This document shows positions 19,054 through 26,547 of a DNA stretch of 64,000 bases, piece by piece; within the stretch, counting starts at the first letter, position 1; each line of letters opens with the position of its first letter. This DNA comes from Oceanicola sp. 502str15. Lineage in GTDB: Bacteria; Pseudomonadota; Alphaproteobacteria; Rhodobacterales; Rhodobacteraceae. A model generated the notes under the pieces. The model did not search any database. It was not told where the DNA came from and saw nothing but the letters and a program-made list of their open reading frames with translations. Position numbers and translations under genes: made by a program. Location: contig NZ_WYDQ01000001.1 in NCBI RefSeq assembly GCF_024105635.1, positions 1,364,001 to 1,428,000 on the forward strand, in the 5' to 3' direction.

Positions 19054-19785
19054 ATGCGCCTCGCCCTCGCCCTAACCCTTCTCGCCGCGCCCCTCTCCGC
19101 CGAGCCGCTCGCGCTCTTCGAGGGCCGCGCCGTGCTCACCCTGCCAGCCGAATTCGCCCCCGCGGGCACCACCGAACAGGGCCTGCGCTTCGCTTCCCGA
19201 CCGATCTGGGAAAGCCTGACGCTGGCGGGCGATTACGCAGAACTCTCCCGCATCGCCCGCGCCGATGCCGAGCTTTTCGGCGATGAAAGCCCCGATTGCG
19301 CCGCCGAAGCCGCATTCCCCTATCACTTCTCCTGCAAACCGGCGCAGACCCTGCGCGTCGACTTCCTCGACCTCGCCACACCCCTTGGCCGCGCCTCCCT
19401 CACCACCCTCTTCACCCCCCAGCTCGAAACCGGCTGGCAGGCGCTGCCGCCCGCCGAGCGCCTCGCCCGCTACTGCCCGCCGCCGCACCGGGGCTACCAC
19501 GCGGGCCGGTCGCTCACCTGCTTCCGCCGCGATCTCGTCACCGAGCGCCCCACCCTCGCCGACCGGCTGATCGTCACCGAAGGCCACGCGCTGCACATCA
19601 CCGCCCAGAACGGCCTTCTGGCGGCGCAGATCAATATCGCCCTGTTCAAGAATGGCCGCGAGGGCGCCCCCTCCCGGGAGGAGGCGCAATCGGCCTACGA
19701 GGCGCTGCGCCTCGGCTACTGGGGCGGTCTCACCCCCGAGGCGCTGGCCGGTGAGGCCCTGCTCGAGGCGGTGCAGCTGCCCTGA
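19054..19785 (+). CDS. Secreted protein with signal peptide, unknown
   Basis: The 243-residue product starts MRLALALTLLAAPLSAEPLALF, a clear signal peptide with cleavage near SAEP (residue 18). A longer upstream frame is Arg-rich and would overlap the eno hairpin, so I start at 19054. The mature part includes FEGRAVLTLPAEFAPAGTTEQGLRFAS, about four cysteines (CAAEAAFPYHFSC, CPPPHRGYHAGRSLTCFRRD) and no motif that I recognise. The cysteines could form disulfides in the periplasm. It follows eno on the same strand. Confidence 0.72.
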   Translation: MRLALALTLLAAPLSAEPLALFEGRAVLTLPAEFAPAGTTEQGLRFASRPIWESLTLAGDYAELSRIARADAELFGDESPDCAAEAAFPYHFSCKPAQTLRVDFLDLATPLGRASLTTLFTPQLETGWQALPPAERLARYCPPPHRGYHAGRSLTCFRRDLVTERPTLADRLIVTEGHALHITAQNGLLAAQINIALFKNGREGAPSREEAQSAYEALRLGYWGGLTPEALAGEALLEAVQLP

Positions 19786-19808
19786 GCCCTGAGCCCTGAG
19801 CGCCCCGC

Positions 19809-20318
19809 CTAGCCCGCAGATCCCGCGTAAACCACCAGCTCCGGCAGCCCGGTCAGCGGCGCGCCGAGCACCTGGAAGGCGGGCAACGACACCCGCGTGC
19901 CCGATCCCTCCGGCCCGCCCGAGGGCCGCAGCTCCACCTGCACCGAATTGCCGTTGCCCGGATAGACCAGCCGCCCCGATTGCGCCGAGGTCACATAGGG
20001 CGTCTCGGCCCAGAAGCCCGGATCGGTCGGATCGCCCAGCGAGGCAATCGTCGTGCCCAGCTCGCGCTCCGCGGCCACCGGCGCGGCAGCGGCCGCCTGC
20101 TTTTCCTCGTCCGTCGTGGTGTCGAACTGCGCCGCAGTGCGCGCATTCTCCGGCGGCGGCGGGGCCTTCGCGGCCACCGGCGCCTCGCTTGCGGCAGCGG
20201 CGTCACCCGCAGGCGCCGCCTCCGCCTTCGGCTTTCGCGCAAACGGACCTTCCGCGCAGCCCGCCAGCAGCAAGGCCGCTCCCGAAACCGCCACAACCCC
20301 ACGTATCATTCGCACCAT
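19809..20318 (-). CDS. Outer-membrane-type lipoprotein, unknown
   Basis: The 169-residue product has a signal peptide ending in the lipobox LLAGC (residue about 21), then a long Ala/Pro/Glu-rich linker ([34 protein letters not shown]) and a small beta-rich tail ([40 protein letters not shown]). The best start is the ATG at 20318, with AAGGAG 5 bp upstream; a GTG at 20333 is in frame but worse placed. It is divergent from moaA, with starts 77 bp apart. No function is recognisable. Confidence 0.8.
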   Translation of the reverse strand: MVRMIRGVVAVSGAALLLAGCAEGPFARKPKAEAAPAGDAAAASEAPVAAKAPPPPENARTAAQFDTTTDEEKQAAAAAPVAAERELGTTIASLGDPTDPGFWAETPYVTSAQSGRLVYPGNGNSVQVELRPSGGPEGSGTRVSLPAFQVLGAPLTGLPELVVYAGSAG

Positions 20319-20394
20319 CAAGCTCCTTGCCACCTTGGTCGGGGGGCCCGCAATTTACCTTGCCGCCCCCACGCTTCAGCCCTACCTATACCCC

Positions 20395-21399
20395 ATGCAA
20401 ACGCCCCTGATCGACCCCTTCCAGCGCCCGATCACCTATTTGCGGATCTCCGTGACCGACCGCTGTGACTTTCGCTGTGTCTACTGCATGTCAGAGAACA
20501 TGACCTTCCTGCCCAAGAAGGAGCTTCTCACCCTCGAAGAGCTCGATGCCGCCTGTACCGGCTTCATCGGCCTTGGCGTCAGGAAGCTGCGGATCACCGG
20601 CGGAGAACCGCTGGTGCGCAAGGGCATAATGACCTTCTTCGAGGCGATGACGCGCCATCTGGAGTCCGGCGCGCTCGAGGAGCTGACCCTCACCACCAAC
20701 GGCTCCCAGCTCGAGCGCTTCGCACCCCAGCTCGCCGCGGCGGGCGTCAAGCGCATCAACATCTCGATCGACACGCTGAACGAAGAGAAATTCGCCCGTA
20801 TCACCCGCTGGGGCCGCCTGCCCCAGGTGCTGCGCGGCATCGACGCGGCGCAGGCAGCAGGCCTGCGCGTGAAGCTCAACGCCGTGGCGCTGAAGGGCTT
20901 CAACGAGGACGAGCTTTTCACCCTCACCGAATTCTGCGCCGCCCGCGACATGGACCTGACATGGATCGAGGTCATGCCCATGGGCGATCTCGGCAACGAG
21001 GACCGCATCGGCCAGTATTGGTCGCTCAAGGAGCTGCGCGCCAAGCTGGCCGAGCAATACACCCTGATCGACCTCACCGAGCGCACCGGCGGCCCGGCGC
21101 GCTATGTCCAGCTTCAGGAAACCGGCCAGAAGATCGGCTTCATCACGCCGCTGACCCATAACTTCTGCGAAAGCTGCAACCGCGTGCGCCTCACCTGCAC
21201 CGGCGAGCTTTACATGTGCCTCGGCCAGGAAGACCGCGCCGACCTGCGCGCGCCCCTCCGCCAATACGGCCCCGGCCCCGAGTTCGAAGACGCCATCCGC
21301 GCCGCCATCGCCCTCAAGCCCAAGGGCCACGATTTCGACTATTCCCGCCAGACCGTCGAAGGCCAGGTCTCCCGCCACATGAGCCACACCGGCGGCTGA
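20395..21399 (+). CDS. moaA: GTP 3',8-cyclase MoaA of molybdenum cofactor biosynthesis
   Basis: MoaA is a radical-SAM enzyme that makes the first intermediate of molybdopterin from GTP, together with MoaC. The 334-residue product has the SAM-cluster motif CDFRCVYC (C24, C28, C31), [10 protein letters not shown] for SAM contact, the second cluster motif [19 protein letters not shown], and a C-terminal Gly-Gly (HTGG) as known to be needed in the family. I used the ATG at 20395; the frame extends further upstream, but that part is antisense to the lipoprotein. The 3' end lies inside a 68-bp tandem repeat. No other moa genes are in the window. Confidence 0.96.
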   Translation: MQTPLIDPFQRPITYLRISVTDRCDFRCVYCMSENMTFLPKKELLTLEELDAACTGFIGLGVRKLRITGGEPLVRKGIMTFFEAMTRHLESGALEELTLTTNGSQLERFAPQLAAAGVKRINISIDTLNEEKFARITRWGRLPQVLRGIDAAQAAGLRVKLNAVALKGFNEDELFTLTEFCAARDMDLTWIEVMPMGDLGNEDRIGQYWSLKELRAKLAEQYTLIDLTERTGGPARYVQLQETGQKIGFITPLTHNFCESCNRVRLTCTGELYMCLGQEDRADLRAPLRQYGPGPEFEDAIRAAIALKPKGHDFDYSRQTVEGQVSRHMSHTGG

Positions 21400-21596
21400 C
21401 GCTGCTCCCCGTCATCCTCGGGCTTGCCCCGAGGATCTCCCGCCACACGAGCCACACCGGCAGCTGACGCTGCTCCCCGTCATCCTCGGGCTTGCCCCGA
21501 GGATCTCCCGCCACACGAGCCACACCGGCAGCTGACGCTGCTCCCCGTCATCCTCGGGCTTGCCCCGAGGATCTCCCGCCACATGAGCCACACCGG
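21368..21596 (+). repeat. Tandem 68-bp repeat that includes the 3' end of moaA
   Basis: Units start at 21368, 21436, 21504 and (partial) 21572, exactly 68 bp apart. The first unit contains the last moaA codons and stop; later units carry near-identical copies of that end (SRHTSHTGS followed by a stop). Each unit also holds a 9-bp perfect hairpin, ATCCTCGGG/CCCGAGGAT with 5-nt loop, at 21414-21436, 21482-21504 and 21550-21572. Unit-to-unit differences are single bases. The hairpin core resembles intergenic palindromes seen across this order, as far as I recall. Confidence 0.95.
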
Positions 21597-21610
21597 GGCA
21601 GAGAGCAACA

Positions 21611-21652
21611 TTGCCGGCCCCTCGCATCTGCGGTATGATACTGCGGTATAAT
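21611..21652 (+). promoter_or_regulatory. Promoter and direct-repeat operator of ccdAB
   Basis: TTGCCG (21611-21616) and TATGAT (21634-21639) are 17 bp apart. TGCGGTAT occurs twice (21629-21636 and 21642-21649) 13 bp apart, around a GTATGATAC palindrome, and a second TATAAT lies at 21647-21652. Such repeats in front of a toxin-antitoxin pair fit autorepression by a CcdAB complex, but that is inferred. Confidence 0.55.
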
Positions 21653-21664
21653 CAAGGTGCCCGC

Positions 21665-21910
21665 ATGACCGCCCCCAAACGCAAGACCTCGCTCACCATG
21701 GATGTCGCCGATCTCGACGCCGCGCGCGACCTGGGCGTCAATGTCTCCGCCGTCGCCAGCGAGGCCCTTCGCCGCGCCGTGGCAGAGGCCCGCCAACGGC
21801 GCTGGCGCGAGGAGAACGCCGAGGCCTTCGCGGCCCAGTCCGAGTGGCACGCGCAAAACGGCCACCCGCTCGCCGCGATCCAGACCGGCCCGGCAACTTG
21901 GAAGAGCTGA
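21665..21910 (+). CDS. ccdA: CcdA-type antitoxin
   Basis: The 81-residue product resembles CcdA antitoxins: a short basic N-terminal ribbon-helix-helix (KRKTSLTMDVADLDAARDLGVNVSAVASEALRRAVAEA) and a C-terminal toxin-binding tail with the typical RWREENAEAFAAQSEWHAQNGHPLA pattern. CcdA neutralises the gyrase poison CcdB and represses their operon. The start is the ATG at 21665 close behind a promoter with repeats. The gene overlaps the downstream toxin gene by about 13 bp. Confidence 0.85.
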   Translation: MTAPKRKTSLTMDVADLDAARDLGVNVSAVASEALRRAVAEARQRRWREENAEAFAAQSEWHAQNGHPLAAIQTGPATWKS

Positions 21911-22188
21911 AACGCCACGACATCGCCGAATGGGACGGCATCGCCATGGTCGTGGTCGAAAGCGACATCCTCCCGCCCGACCCGGCCCTCGTCGTGATCC
22001 CGCTCCTGCCCGACTATCCTGCCGCCAAGGGCCTGAACCCGACCATTCGCTACAAGGGTCAACCTCTGGTCCTGGCCACCCGCCTCATCACCTCGGTACG
22101 CCGCGCCGCCCTGACCCGCAAGGCCAGTGCCGCCGATCAGGCAGATGACATCACCCGCGCGCTCGATATCCTGCTGACCGGCGTTTGA
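21898..22188 (+). CDS. ccdB: CcdB-type gyrase toxin, non-ATG start
   Basis: The frame carries the CcdB pattern: GIAMVVVESDILPPDPALVVIPLLPDYPAAKGLNPTIRYKGQPLVLATRLITSVRR, ending ALDILLTGV, where CcdB places its gyrase-poisoning C-terminus. The core (about 85 residues) is recognisable. No ATG lies at the expected place; the best candidate is TTG at 21898, overlapping ccdA's stop region, giving 96 residues. A more upstream ATG at 21844 lies deep inside ccdA and is unlikely. The usual MARFDVY-like N-terminus is missing or strongly altered, so this may be a weakly translated or partly degenerate toxin. Confidence 0.72.
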   Translation: MEELKRHDIAEWDGIAMVVVESDILPPDPALVVIPLLPDYPAAKGLNPTIRYKGQPLVLATRLITSVRRAALTRKASAADQADDITRALDILLTGV

Positions 22189-22206
22189 CCCGGGGCACGT
22201 CCCGCC

Positions 22207-23004
22207 CTAAGCCCACTCCGCCCCAAGATCGTCCCGCGCCCGGTCGATCCAGTGCTCGGCCAGCCAGGGCGTCGGCTTGCAGGCCCGCAGCCACGAGCCG
22301 GAATAGCCCTCCACCGCCTCATGCATCTTTGGATGCCCGTGGAAGCACACCACCTTGGCCGCCTCCGGCAGCTTCGCGGGCTTCAGCCAGTTCACCGGCG
22401 GCAGGCCGAGGCAGTCGTGCTTGAAGCTCACCACCTCCTCGCCGGGCAGATAGGCAAACTCCCCGCGCTCCTGCGCCAGCGTGCTGGTGTAGCGCTGCTC
22501 GCTGCCCCGCGCCTTCTCCACCTCGCGCTTGGCGTCTCCGGCCAACACCTCGTAGAGCCAGCCATGCAGCGCCGGGTCGAACCGGAAGACAGAGCCATGC
22601 CCCGTCGCACGCCCCCGCCGCGCCTCCACCCAATCGGCCCGCATCGCCACCTTGCCCGGCGCGAAGTTCAGCAGGCCATCCAAAGGCCCCGTCACCACCA
22701 CGTCCAGATCGAAGCCCAGCAAAGGCCCCTCGAGATCGGGGATCAACCCGGGCCGAAACAGCGACACCTTGCGCATCGCGCCTTGCCGGTTGGCCACGGC
22801 CAGCGCCGCATCCATCTCGGCCAGAAACGGCTCCACCGGCAGGTCCAGCACCTCCACATCGGGGTGCAGCCCGCCGCGCTCCTCGGTCATGCAGAAAAAC
22901 CGCACATCCTCGCTCAGATGCCGCCGCGCCCCGCTATACAGCCGGTTCACATATTCGGGCCCGAAGAGCGTGCCCCACTTGATGCAGATGACATTGGCAA
23001 CCAT
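22207..23004 (-). CDS. Glycosyltransferase-like protein
   Basis: The 265-residue product shows MVANVICIKWGTLFGPEYVNRLYSG, EDVRFFCMTEERGGLHPDVEVLDLP, GFDLDVVVTG (a DxD-type site), and a C-terminal VVCFHGHPKMHE. This matches a family of small proteins that look like GT8-type glycosyltransferases, with DxD as a possible metal-nucleotide site. The substrate is unknown. It is convergent with ccdB, 18 bp apart, and its ATG is preceded by GGGCAGCGCC, a weak ribosome site. Other glycan genes (29116-30860) lie some 6 kb away. Confidence 0.8.
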   Translation of the reverse strand: MVANVICIKWGTLFGPEYVNRLYSGARRHLSEDVRFFCMTEERGGLHPDVEVLDLPVEPFLAEMDAALAVANRQGAMRKVSLFRPGLIPDLEGPLLGFDLDVVVTGPLDGLLNFAPGKVAMRADWVEARRGRATGHGSVFRFDPALHGWLYEVLAGDAKREVEKARGSEQRYTSTLAQERGEFAYLPGEEVVSFKHDCLGLPPVNWLKPAKLPEAAKVVCFHGHPKMHEAVEGYSGSWLRACKPTPWLAEHWIDRARDDLGAEWA

Positions 23005-23022
23005 GGCGCTGCCCTACCCGGC

Positions 23023-23514
23023 TCAGGTGTATTTGGCCAGAAGCTTGTCGCGCACCATCGGGCTGACGAACTTCGAGATGTCCCCGTCCAGCCGCGCAAT
23101 CTCCTTCACCAGCTTCGAGGCAATCGCCTGCCGCTCGGCGCTGGCCATCAGAAACACCGTCTCGATGCTGTCATCGAGCTGCCGGTTCATGCCAACCATC
23201 TGATATTCATACTCGAAATCGGCCACAGCCCGCAGCCCGCGCACGATCAGCCCGGCCCCCACGTCGCGGGCGCAGTCGATCAGCAAGTTCTCGAACGGAT
23301 GCACCACGATCTCGCAGCCCGTGCGCTCGGCGATCCCGGCGCATTCAGCCTCCACCATGGCCTCGCGCTCCTCGAGGTCGAAGAGCGGGCCCTTGTCGCG
23401 GTTGATCGCCACCCCGATCACCAGCCGGTCCACCAGGGCGGTGGCGCGGGTGATGATGTCGATATGGCCAAGCGTTACCGGATCGAACGTGCCCGGATAA
23501 AGCCCTACGCGCAT
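23023..23514 (-). CDS. coaD: Phosphopantetheine adenylyltransferase
   Basis: CoaD transfers AMP to 4'-phosphopantetheine in coenzyme A synthesis. The 163-residue product begins MRVGLYPGTFDPVTLGHIDIITRA, with the nucleotidyltransferase (T/H)xGH motif, then continues GVAINRDKGPLFDLEEREAMVEA, IVRGLRAVADFEYEYQMVGMNRQL, ETVFLMASAERQAIASKLVKEIARLDGDISKFV. All segments match the hexameric CoaD family. The ATG at 23514 has GGGAGGACA ahead; upstream frame to 23640 was rejected. It lies 18 bp from the glycosyltransferase gene on the same strand and may be read together with it. Confidence 0.96.
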   Translation of the reverse strand: MRVGLYPGTFDPVTLGHIDIITRATALVDRLVIGVAINRDKGPLFDLEEREAMVEAECAGIAERTGCEIVVHPFENLLIDCARDVGAGLIVRGLRAVADFEYEYQMVGMNRQLDDSIETVFLMASAERQAIASKLVKEIARLDGDISKFVSPMVRDKLLAKYT

Positions 23515-23585
23515 CGCATGTCCTCCCTCGCGCCTCGGATCGACCGCAGAAAACACCAGCCGCCGCCGGGGGGCAAGGCGAAAGC

Positions 23586-23617
23586 CGGGGGCGACACGCA
23601 ATAATCTTGCGCCCCCG
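23586..23617. repeat. Hairpin in the coaD upstream spacer
   Basis: CGGGGGCG (23586-23593) pairs with CGCCCCCG (23610-23617), with a 16-nt loop, in the 271-bp divergent spacer between coaD and the DcrB-like gene. It resembles in form the hairpin at 14649-14682. Its role is unknown. Confidence 0.35.
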
Positions 23618-23785
23618 AAGCCCGGCGAAAAAGCGCCCAAAACCCGCGATCCGCGCCCCCAAGGCCGGGGCGCGCGCCGGTTTACACCCTTTTTTCACGG
23701 CAGCGCCGCTTGTGATGGGGCCGCCCGATGTTACCTTTAGGTCAATTACGCCAAAGATTTTTTTATCAATAGTCGAGTCATCGTC

Positions 23786-24226
23786 ATGGAAGATATCGAC
23801 CTCCAGGTGTTGAGCGCCCGGCTGCCTGTCGGCTGGGATACCCAGGTCATGGTCACATGCACCCCGCCGCCGGAGGTGAGCCCGCGCCGCTCGGTGGTGT
23901 TCCTGCGCAAACCCCTCGCCGGGGCCTCATCCCTCGCAGACTTCGCCGCCGCCCAACGCGACGAGCTGGCAAAACAGCTCACCCAGTTCTCCCTGCTCTA
24001 CGACGCGCCCGCCGATCTGGGCGGGCGCAGCCTGCCGCTCATCGTCTTCGGCTGGCAGGCCGAGGCCGGGCGGCTGACCCAGGTGCAGGGCTTCTTTCCC
24101 GCGACCGACGGCATGGTCTGGATCGCCACCCTCTCCTGCGGCGCGGAAGATTACGACGCGCTCCTGCCCGAGTTTCAGGCCGTGCTCGCCAGCTTCGCGC
24201 CCGCCGACGCGCTGGTGGAGGGCTGA
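23786..24226 (+). CDS. DcrB-like protein, first gene of a PAAR cassette
   Basis: The 146-residue product (MEDIDLQVLSARLPVGWDTQVMVTCTPPPEV start) has the DcrB/DUF1795-like alternation of strands and helices: RRSVVFLRKPLAGASSLADFAAAQRDELAKQL, LPLIVFGWQAEAGRLTQVQGFFPATDGMVWIATLSC, YDALLPEFQAVLASF. DcrB-like genes often precede PAAR-domain effectors of type VI secretion and are thought to help load them. There is no signal peptide, so it is cytoplasmic. The next gene follows after 3 bp. AT-rich sequence (23732-23775) ahead of it probably holds the promoter for the three-gene cassette. Confidence 0.75.
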   Translation: MEDIDLQVLSARLPVGWDTQVMVTCTPPPEVSPRRSVVFLRKPLAGASSLADFAAAQRDELAKQLTQFSLLYDAPADLGGRSLPLIVFGWQAEAGRLTQVQGFFPATDGMVWIATLSCGAEDYDALLPEFQAVLASFAPADALVEG

Positions 24227-24229
24227 ACC

Positions 24230-25234
24230 ATGGTCACAACCCCCGCCACCCGCATCTCCGACCGCACCAGCCACATCGTGCCCGCAGTCGCCGCGCTGGC
24301 CGCCGCCCTCACCGCCGCCTGCGCCGCCGCCGATGCGCTGCTGAAATCCCCGGTCATGAGCACCCCCGCGGGCGGCGCCGTCGCCGCGGGCGTGGCCGCC
24401 GGCCTCTCGGCACTCGGCGCCATGTTCAACATGATCCCGCCCACCGGCGCCGTGCCCGCCATCGGCTTTCCCACCGTCCACACCGGCTCCATCCCGCAGG
24501 CCCGCACGCTCGATACCCACGGCTGCATGTTCCACGGGCCCAACACCGTGATCGAAGGCGCGATGACCGTGCTCACCGGCGGGCTGCCCACGGCGCGGGT
24601 GATGTCCAAAACCGCCTGCTCCGCCATGTGCTCCTCGGGCCAGTACAACGTGCTCATCGGCGGCAGCTCGGTGACGATCCCGATCAACATCAACGGCACC
24701 AACGCCTTCCGCCTCCAGGTCCAGAACGCCGCCGCCGAGCTTTACGGCACCCCCACGGGCCGAGAGATCTTTCGCGGCATCGCGGATTCGGGCAACATGA
24801 TCGAAATGCACGAACTCGGCGTCGCCAACGGCTATTGCACCCCCAACAACCAGTCCGACGCCCGCGATGGCACCGGCACCGGAAGCCGTGTCGACTGGAA
24901 CCCGACCCACGCCAACCCCGGCACCTTTCCCGGCGAAACCCCCACCACCGTGCTCGGCCACGAGCTGGTGCACGCCTATCACAACGCCCAGGGCAACCAG
25001 GCCGCCGGCCCGATGGACAGCTACCCCGGCCAGTCCGGCAGCTCCAACCGGGGCGAAGAGCGCGCCACCGTCGGCACCCGCGGCACCACCATCACCGACC
25101 CCTCCGGCACCGTGGTAAACGTGCCCGACCACGGCAATGACGTGCCCACCGAAAACTCGCTGCGCCGCGACCTCGGCCTGCCCGAACGCCCCAGCTACTA
25201 TCCGCCCACATGGCCGGGCGGTGCGCCATGGTGA
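24230..25234 (+). CDS. PAAR-like protein fused to an M91-type zinc metallopeptidase (candidate T6SS effector)
   Basis: The 334-residue product has hydrophobic segments near residues 13-70 (PAVAALAAALTAACAAADALL; AVAAGVAAGLSALGAMFNM), then a PAAR-like part (THGCMFHGPNTVIEGAMTVLTGGLPTARVMSKTACSAMCSSG, GQYNVLIGGSSVTI) around residues 85-170, and a C-terminal domain with GHELVHAYHNAQG, a HExxH zinc motif at H244-E245-H248. Downstream GEERATVGTRG supplies acidic candidates for a third ligand. This resembles peptidase family M91 (NleD-like). PAAR domains tip the type VI secretion spike, so a delivered toxin is plausible. The stop overlaps the next ATG by 7 bp. Confidence 0.82.
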   Translation: MVTTPATRISDRTSHIVPAVAALAAALTAACAAADALLKSPVMSTPAGGAVAAGVAAGLSALGAMFNMIPPTGAVPAIGFPTVHTGSIPQARTLDTHGCMFHGPNTVIEGAMTVLTGGLPTARVMSKTACSAMCSSGQYNVLIGGSSVTIPININGTNAFRLQVQNAAAELYGTPTGREIFRGIADSGNMIEMHELGVANGYCTPNNQSDARDGTGTGSRVDWNPTHANPGTFPGETPTTVLGHELVHAYHNAQGNQAAGPMDSYPGQSGSSNRGEERATVGTRGTTITDPSGTVVNVPDHGNDVPTENSLRRDLGLPERPSYYPPTWPGGAPW

Positions 25235-25950
25235 TCCGCCGCCGCACCCTGCTGACCGGGGCGGGCGCCGCCTTCCTCGCCCCCCTGGCCTCTGCCTGCC
25301 GCACCGGCCATGCCGGCCAATCCGGCGCCGCCACCGCAGGCCCCCTGCCCTCCGCCCGAGGCAACGCGAAAGGAACCGCGACCATGGAGCAAGACGGACT
25401 GACCCTTCAGGCCCGCATCGAGGCCCGGCCCGACGCGGGCACCCTCTCGCTCGCCTATCGCATCACCAGCGCCGCAAGCGGCCCGGCCTATGTCTATGAC
25501 AAGCTGATCGTCCCCAAGCGCGGCGGTGGCGTCGAGGCCAAGGCCGATCGCGCCTATGTCTACCCGCTGCCCGACGAGGGCGAGGTGCTGGTGATGAAGG
25601 ATGTGCCGCCCCAGCCCCCGGGCCTCTCGCCCGCCTCGCTGGTGGTGCCGCTGATGGTGCGCCTCGCGCCCGGCGAGGCGCTTCAGGGCGCACTCGACTT
25701 CGCGCTGCCCCTGCGGCCCTGGCGCGAATATGTCTCCAACGAGCTGGCCTACCCGCGCCAGACCACGCTCGACAGCCTGCGCCTGCGCATCGGCTACGCC
25801 CTGCCCCCGCAGGGCGCCGAAGAGACCACCTTCGATCATGCCGGAGAAACCGCCTACAATTTCCGCAACCCGCCCGGCGTGCTCCACCGCCAGGCCTCGC
25901 TGGAAGCCCGGTTCGAAACCCCCGGCCTTCCCGTGCTCCTGCCGGAGTAA
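25228..25950 (+). CDS. Tat-type lipoprotein, third gene of the PAAR cassette (candidate immunity)
   Basis: The 240-residue product starts MVIRRRTLLTGAGAAFLAPLASAC: an RRRTLLT twin-arginine-like motif, a hydrophobic stretch and a lipobox-like LASAC near residue 24. The mature part contains DGLTLQARIEARPDAGTLSLAYRITSAASGPAYVYDKLIV and looks beta-rich. It overlaps the effector's stop by 7 bp, so translation is probably coupled. Its position is that of an immunity protein, but a surface lipoprotein would not obviously protect the cytoplasm; it could instead be a periplasmic inhibitor or an accessory. I do not recognise the family. Confidence 0.72.
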   Translation: MVIRRRTLLTGAGAAFLAPLASACRTGHAGQSGAATAGPLPSARGNAKGTATMEQDGLTLQARIEARPDAGTLSLAYRITSAASGPAYVYDKLIVPKRGGGVEAKADRAYVYPLPDEGEVLVMKDVPPQPPGLSPASLVVPLMVRLAPGEALQGALDFALPLRPWREYVSNELAYPRQTTLDSLRLRIGYALPPQGAEETTFDHAGETAYNFRNPPGVLHRQASLEARFETPGLPVLLPE

Positions 25951-25969
25951 CCCGCCCCGAAACAAGAAA

Positions 25970-25990
25970 GCCGGGCCACCAAGGCCCGGC
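25970..25990. terminator. Bidirectional hairpin between the cassette and the CBS gene
   Basis: GCCGGGCC (25970-25977) and GGCCCGGC (25983-25990) form a perfect 8-bp stem with a 5-nt loop. It lies between the convergent lipoprotein gene and CBS gene, close to both stops. Confidence 0.65.
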
Positions 25991-26056
25991 CTGTCTGCGT
26001 CTCAGGCAGCCGCCTCCCTGCGCCGCAGGCAGGCCGGCACCGCGATCACCGGGGCT

Positions 26057-26491
26057 TCAATGCCCCATGATCATCCCTTCAAGCGCGTTCTTCTCCATGG
26101 ACAGCTCGCTGAGCCGCGCCTTGACCACGTCGCCAATCGAGATCAGCCCGATCATCTCGCCGCCCTCCAGCACCGGCATGTGCCGAAACCGGCCCTCGGT
26201 CATCTTTTCCAGCACGCTCAGGGCGGTTTCTTCCTTCGAGCAGGTGATGAGCTTCTTCGTCATCAGGTCATCCACCACGTCGCTCAGGCACCCCGGCCCG
26301 CGCCGCCCCAGCTCGCGCACGATGTCGCGCTCCGACAGGATGCCATCCGCCGTCTTGCCGTCGGCCGACACGATCACCGAGCCAACCCGCTTTTCCGAAA
26401 GCATCTTTGCCGCTTCCGACACCGCGCTTCCCGGCTTCACACAGAGCACGCCGCCCTCACCCTTGTCCTTCAGAATCTGTTGCACGAGCAT
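26057..26491 (-). CDS. CBS-domain protein (pair of CBS modules)
   Basis: The 144-residue product is made of two CBS modules: VQQILKDKGEGGVLCVKPGSAVSEAAKMLSEKRVGSVIVSADGKTADGILSERDIVREL and VDDLMTKKLITCSKEETALSVLEKMTEGRFRHMPVLEGGEMIGLISIGDVVKARLSEL. Stand-alone CBS pairs bind adenine nucleotides and act as energy sensors for other proteins. It ends at the short tail NALEGMIMGH. The partner is not visible. It is separated from the LysR gene by 56 bp on the same strand. Confidence 0.93.
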   Translation of the reverse strand: MLVQQILKDKGEGGVLCVKPGSAVSEAAKMLSEKRVGSVIVSADGKTADGILSERDIVRELGRRGPGCLSDVVDDLMTKKLITCSKEETALSVLEKMTEGRFRHMPVLEGGEMIGLISIGDVVKARLSELSMEKNALEGMIMGH

Positions 26492-26547
26492 GGCTTACCT
26501 CCTACATGGCCGGTCCCCCCGAGCGTCGCGCCAGCAGGCACCGCCTG

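Noticed and set aside
21368..21596. CRISPR-like array of short repeats
   Set aside because: The whole 68-bp unit repeats, including what would be the spacer; there is no variable spacer and no cas gene.
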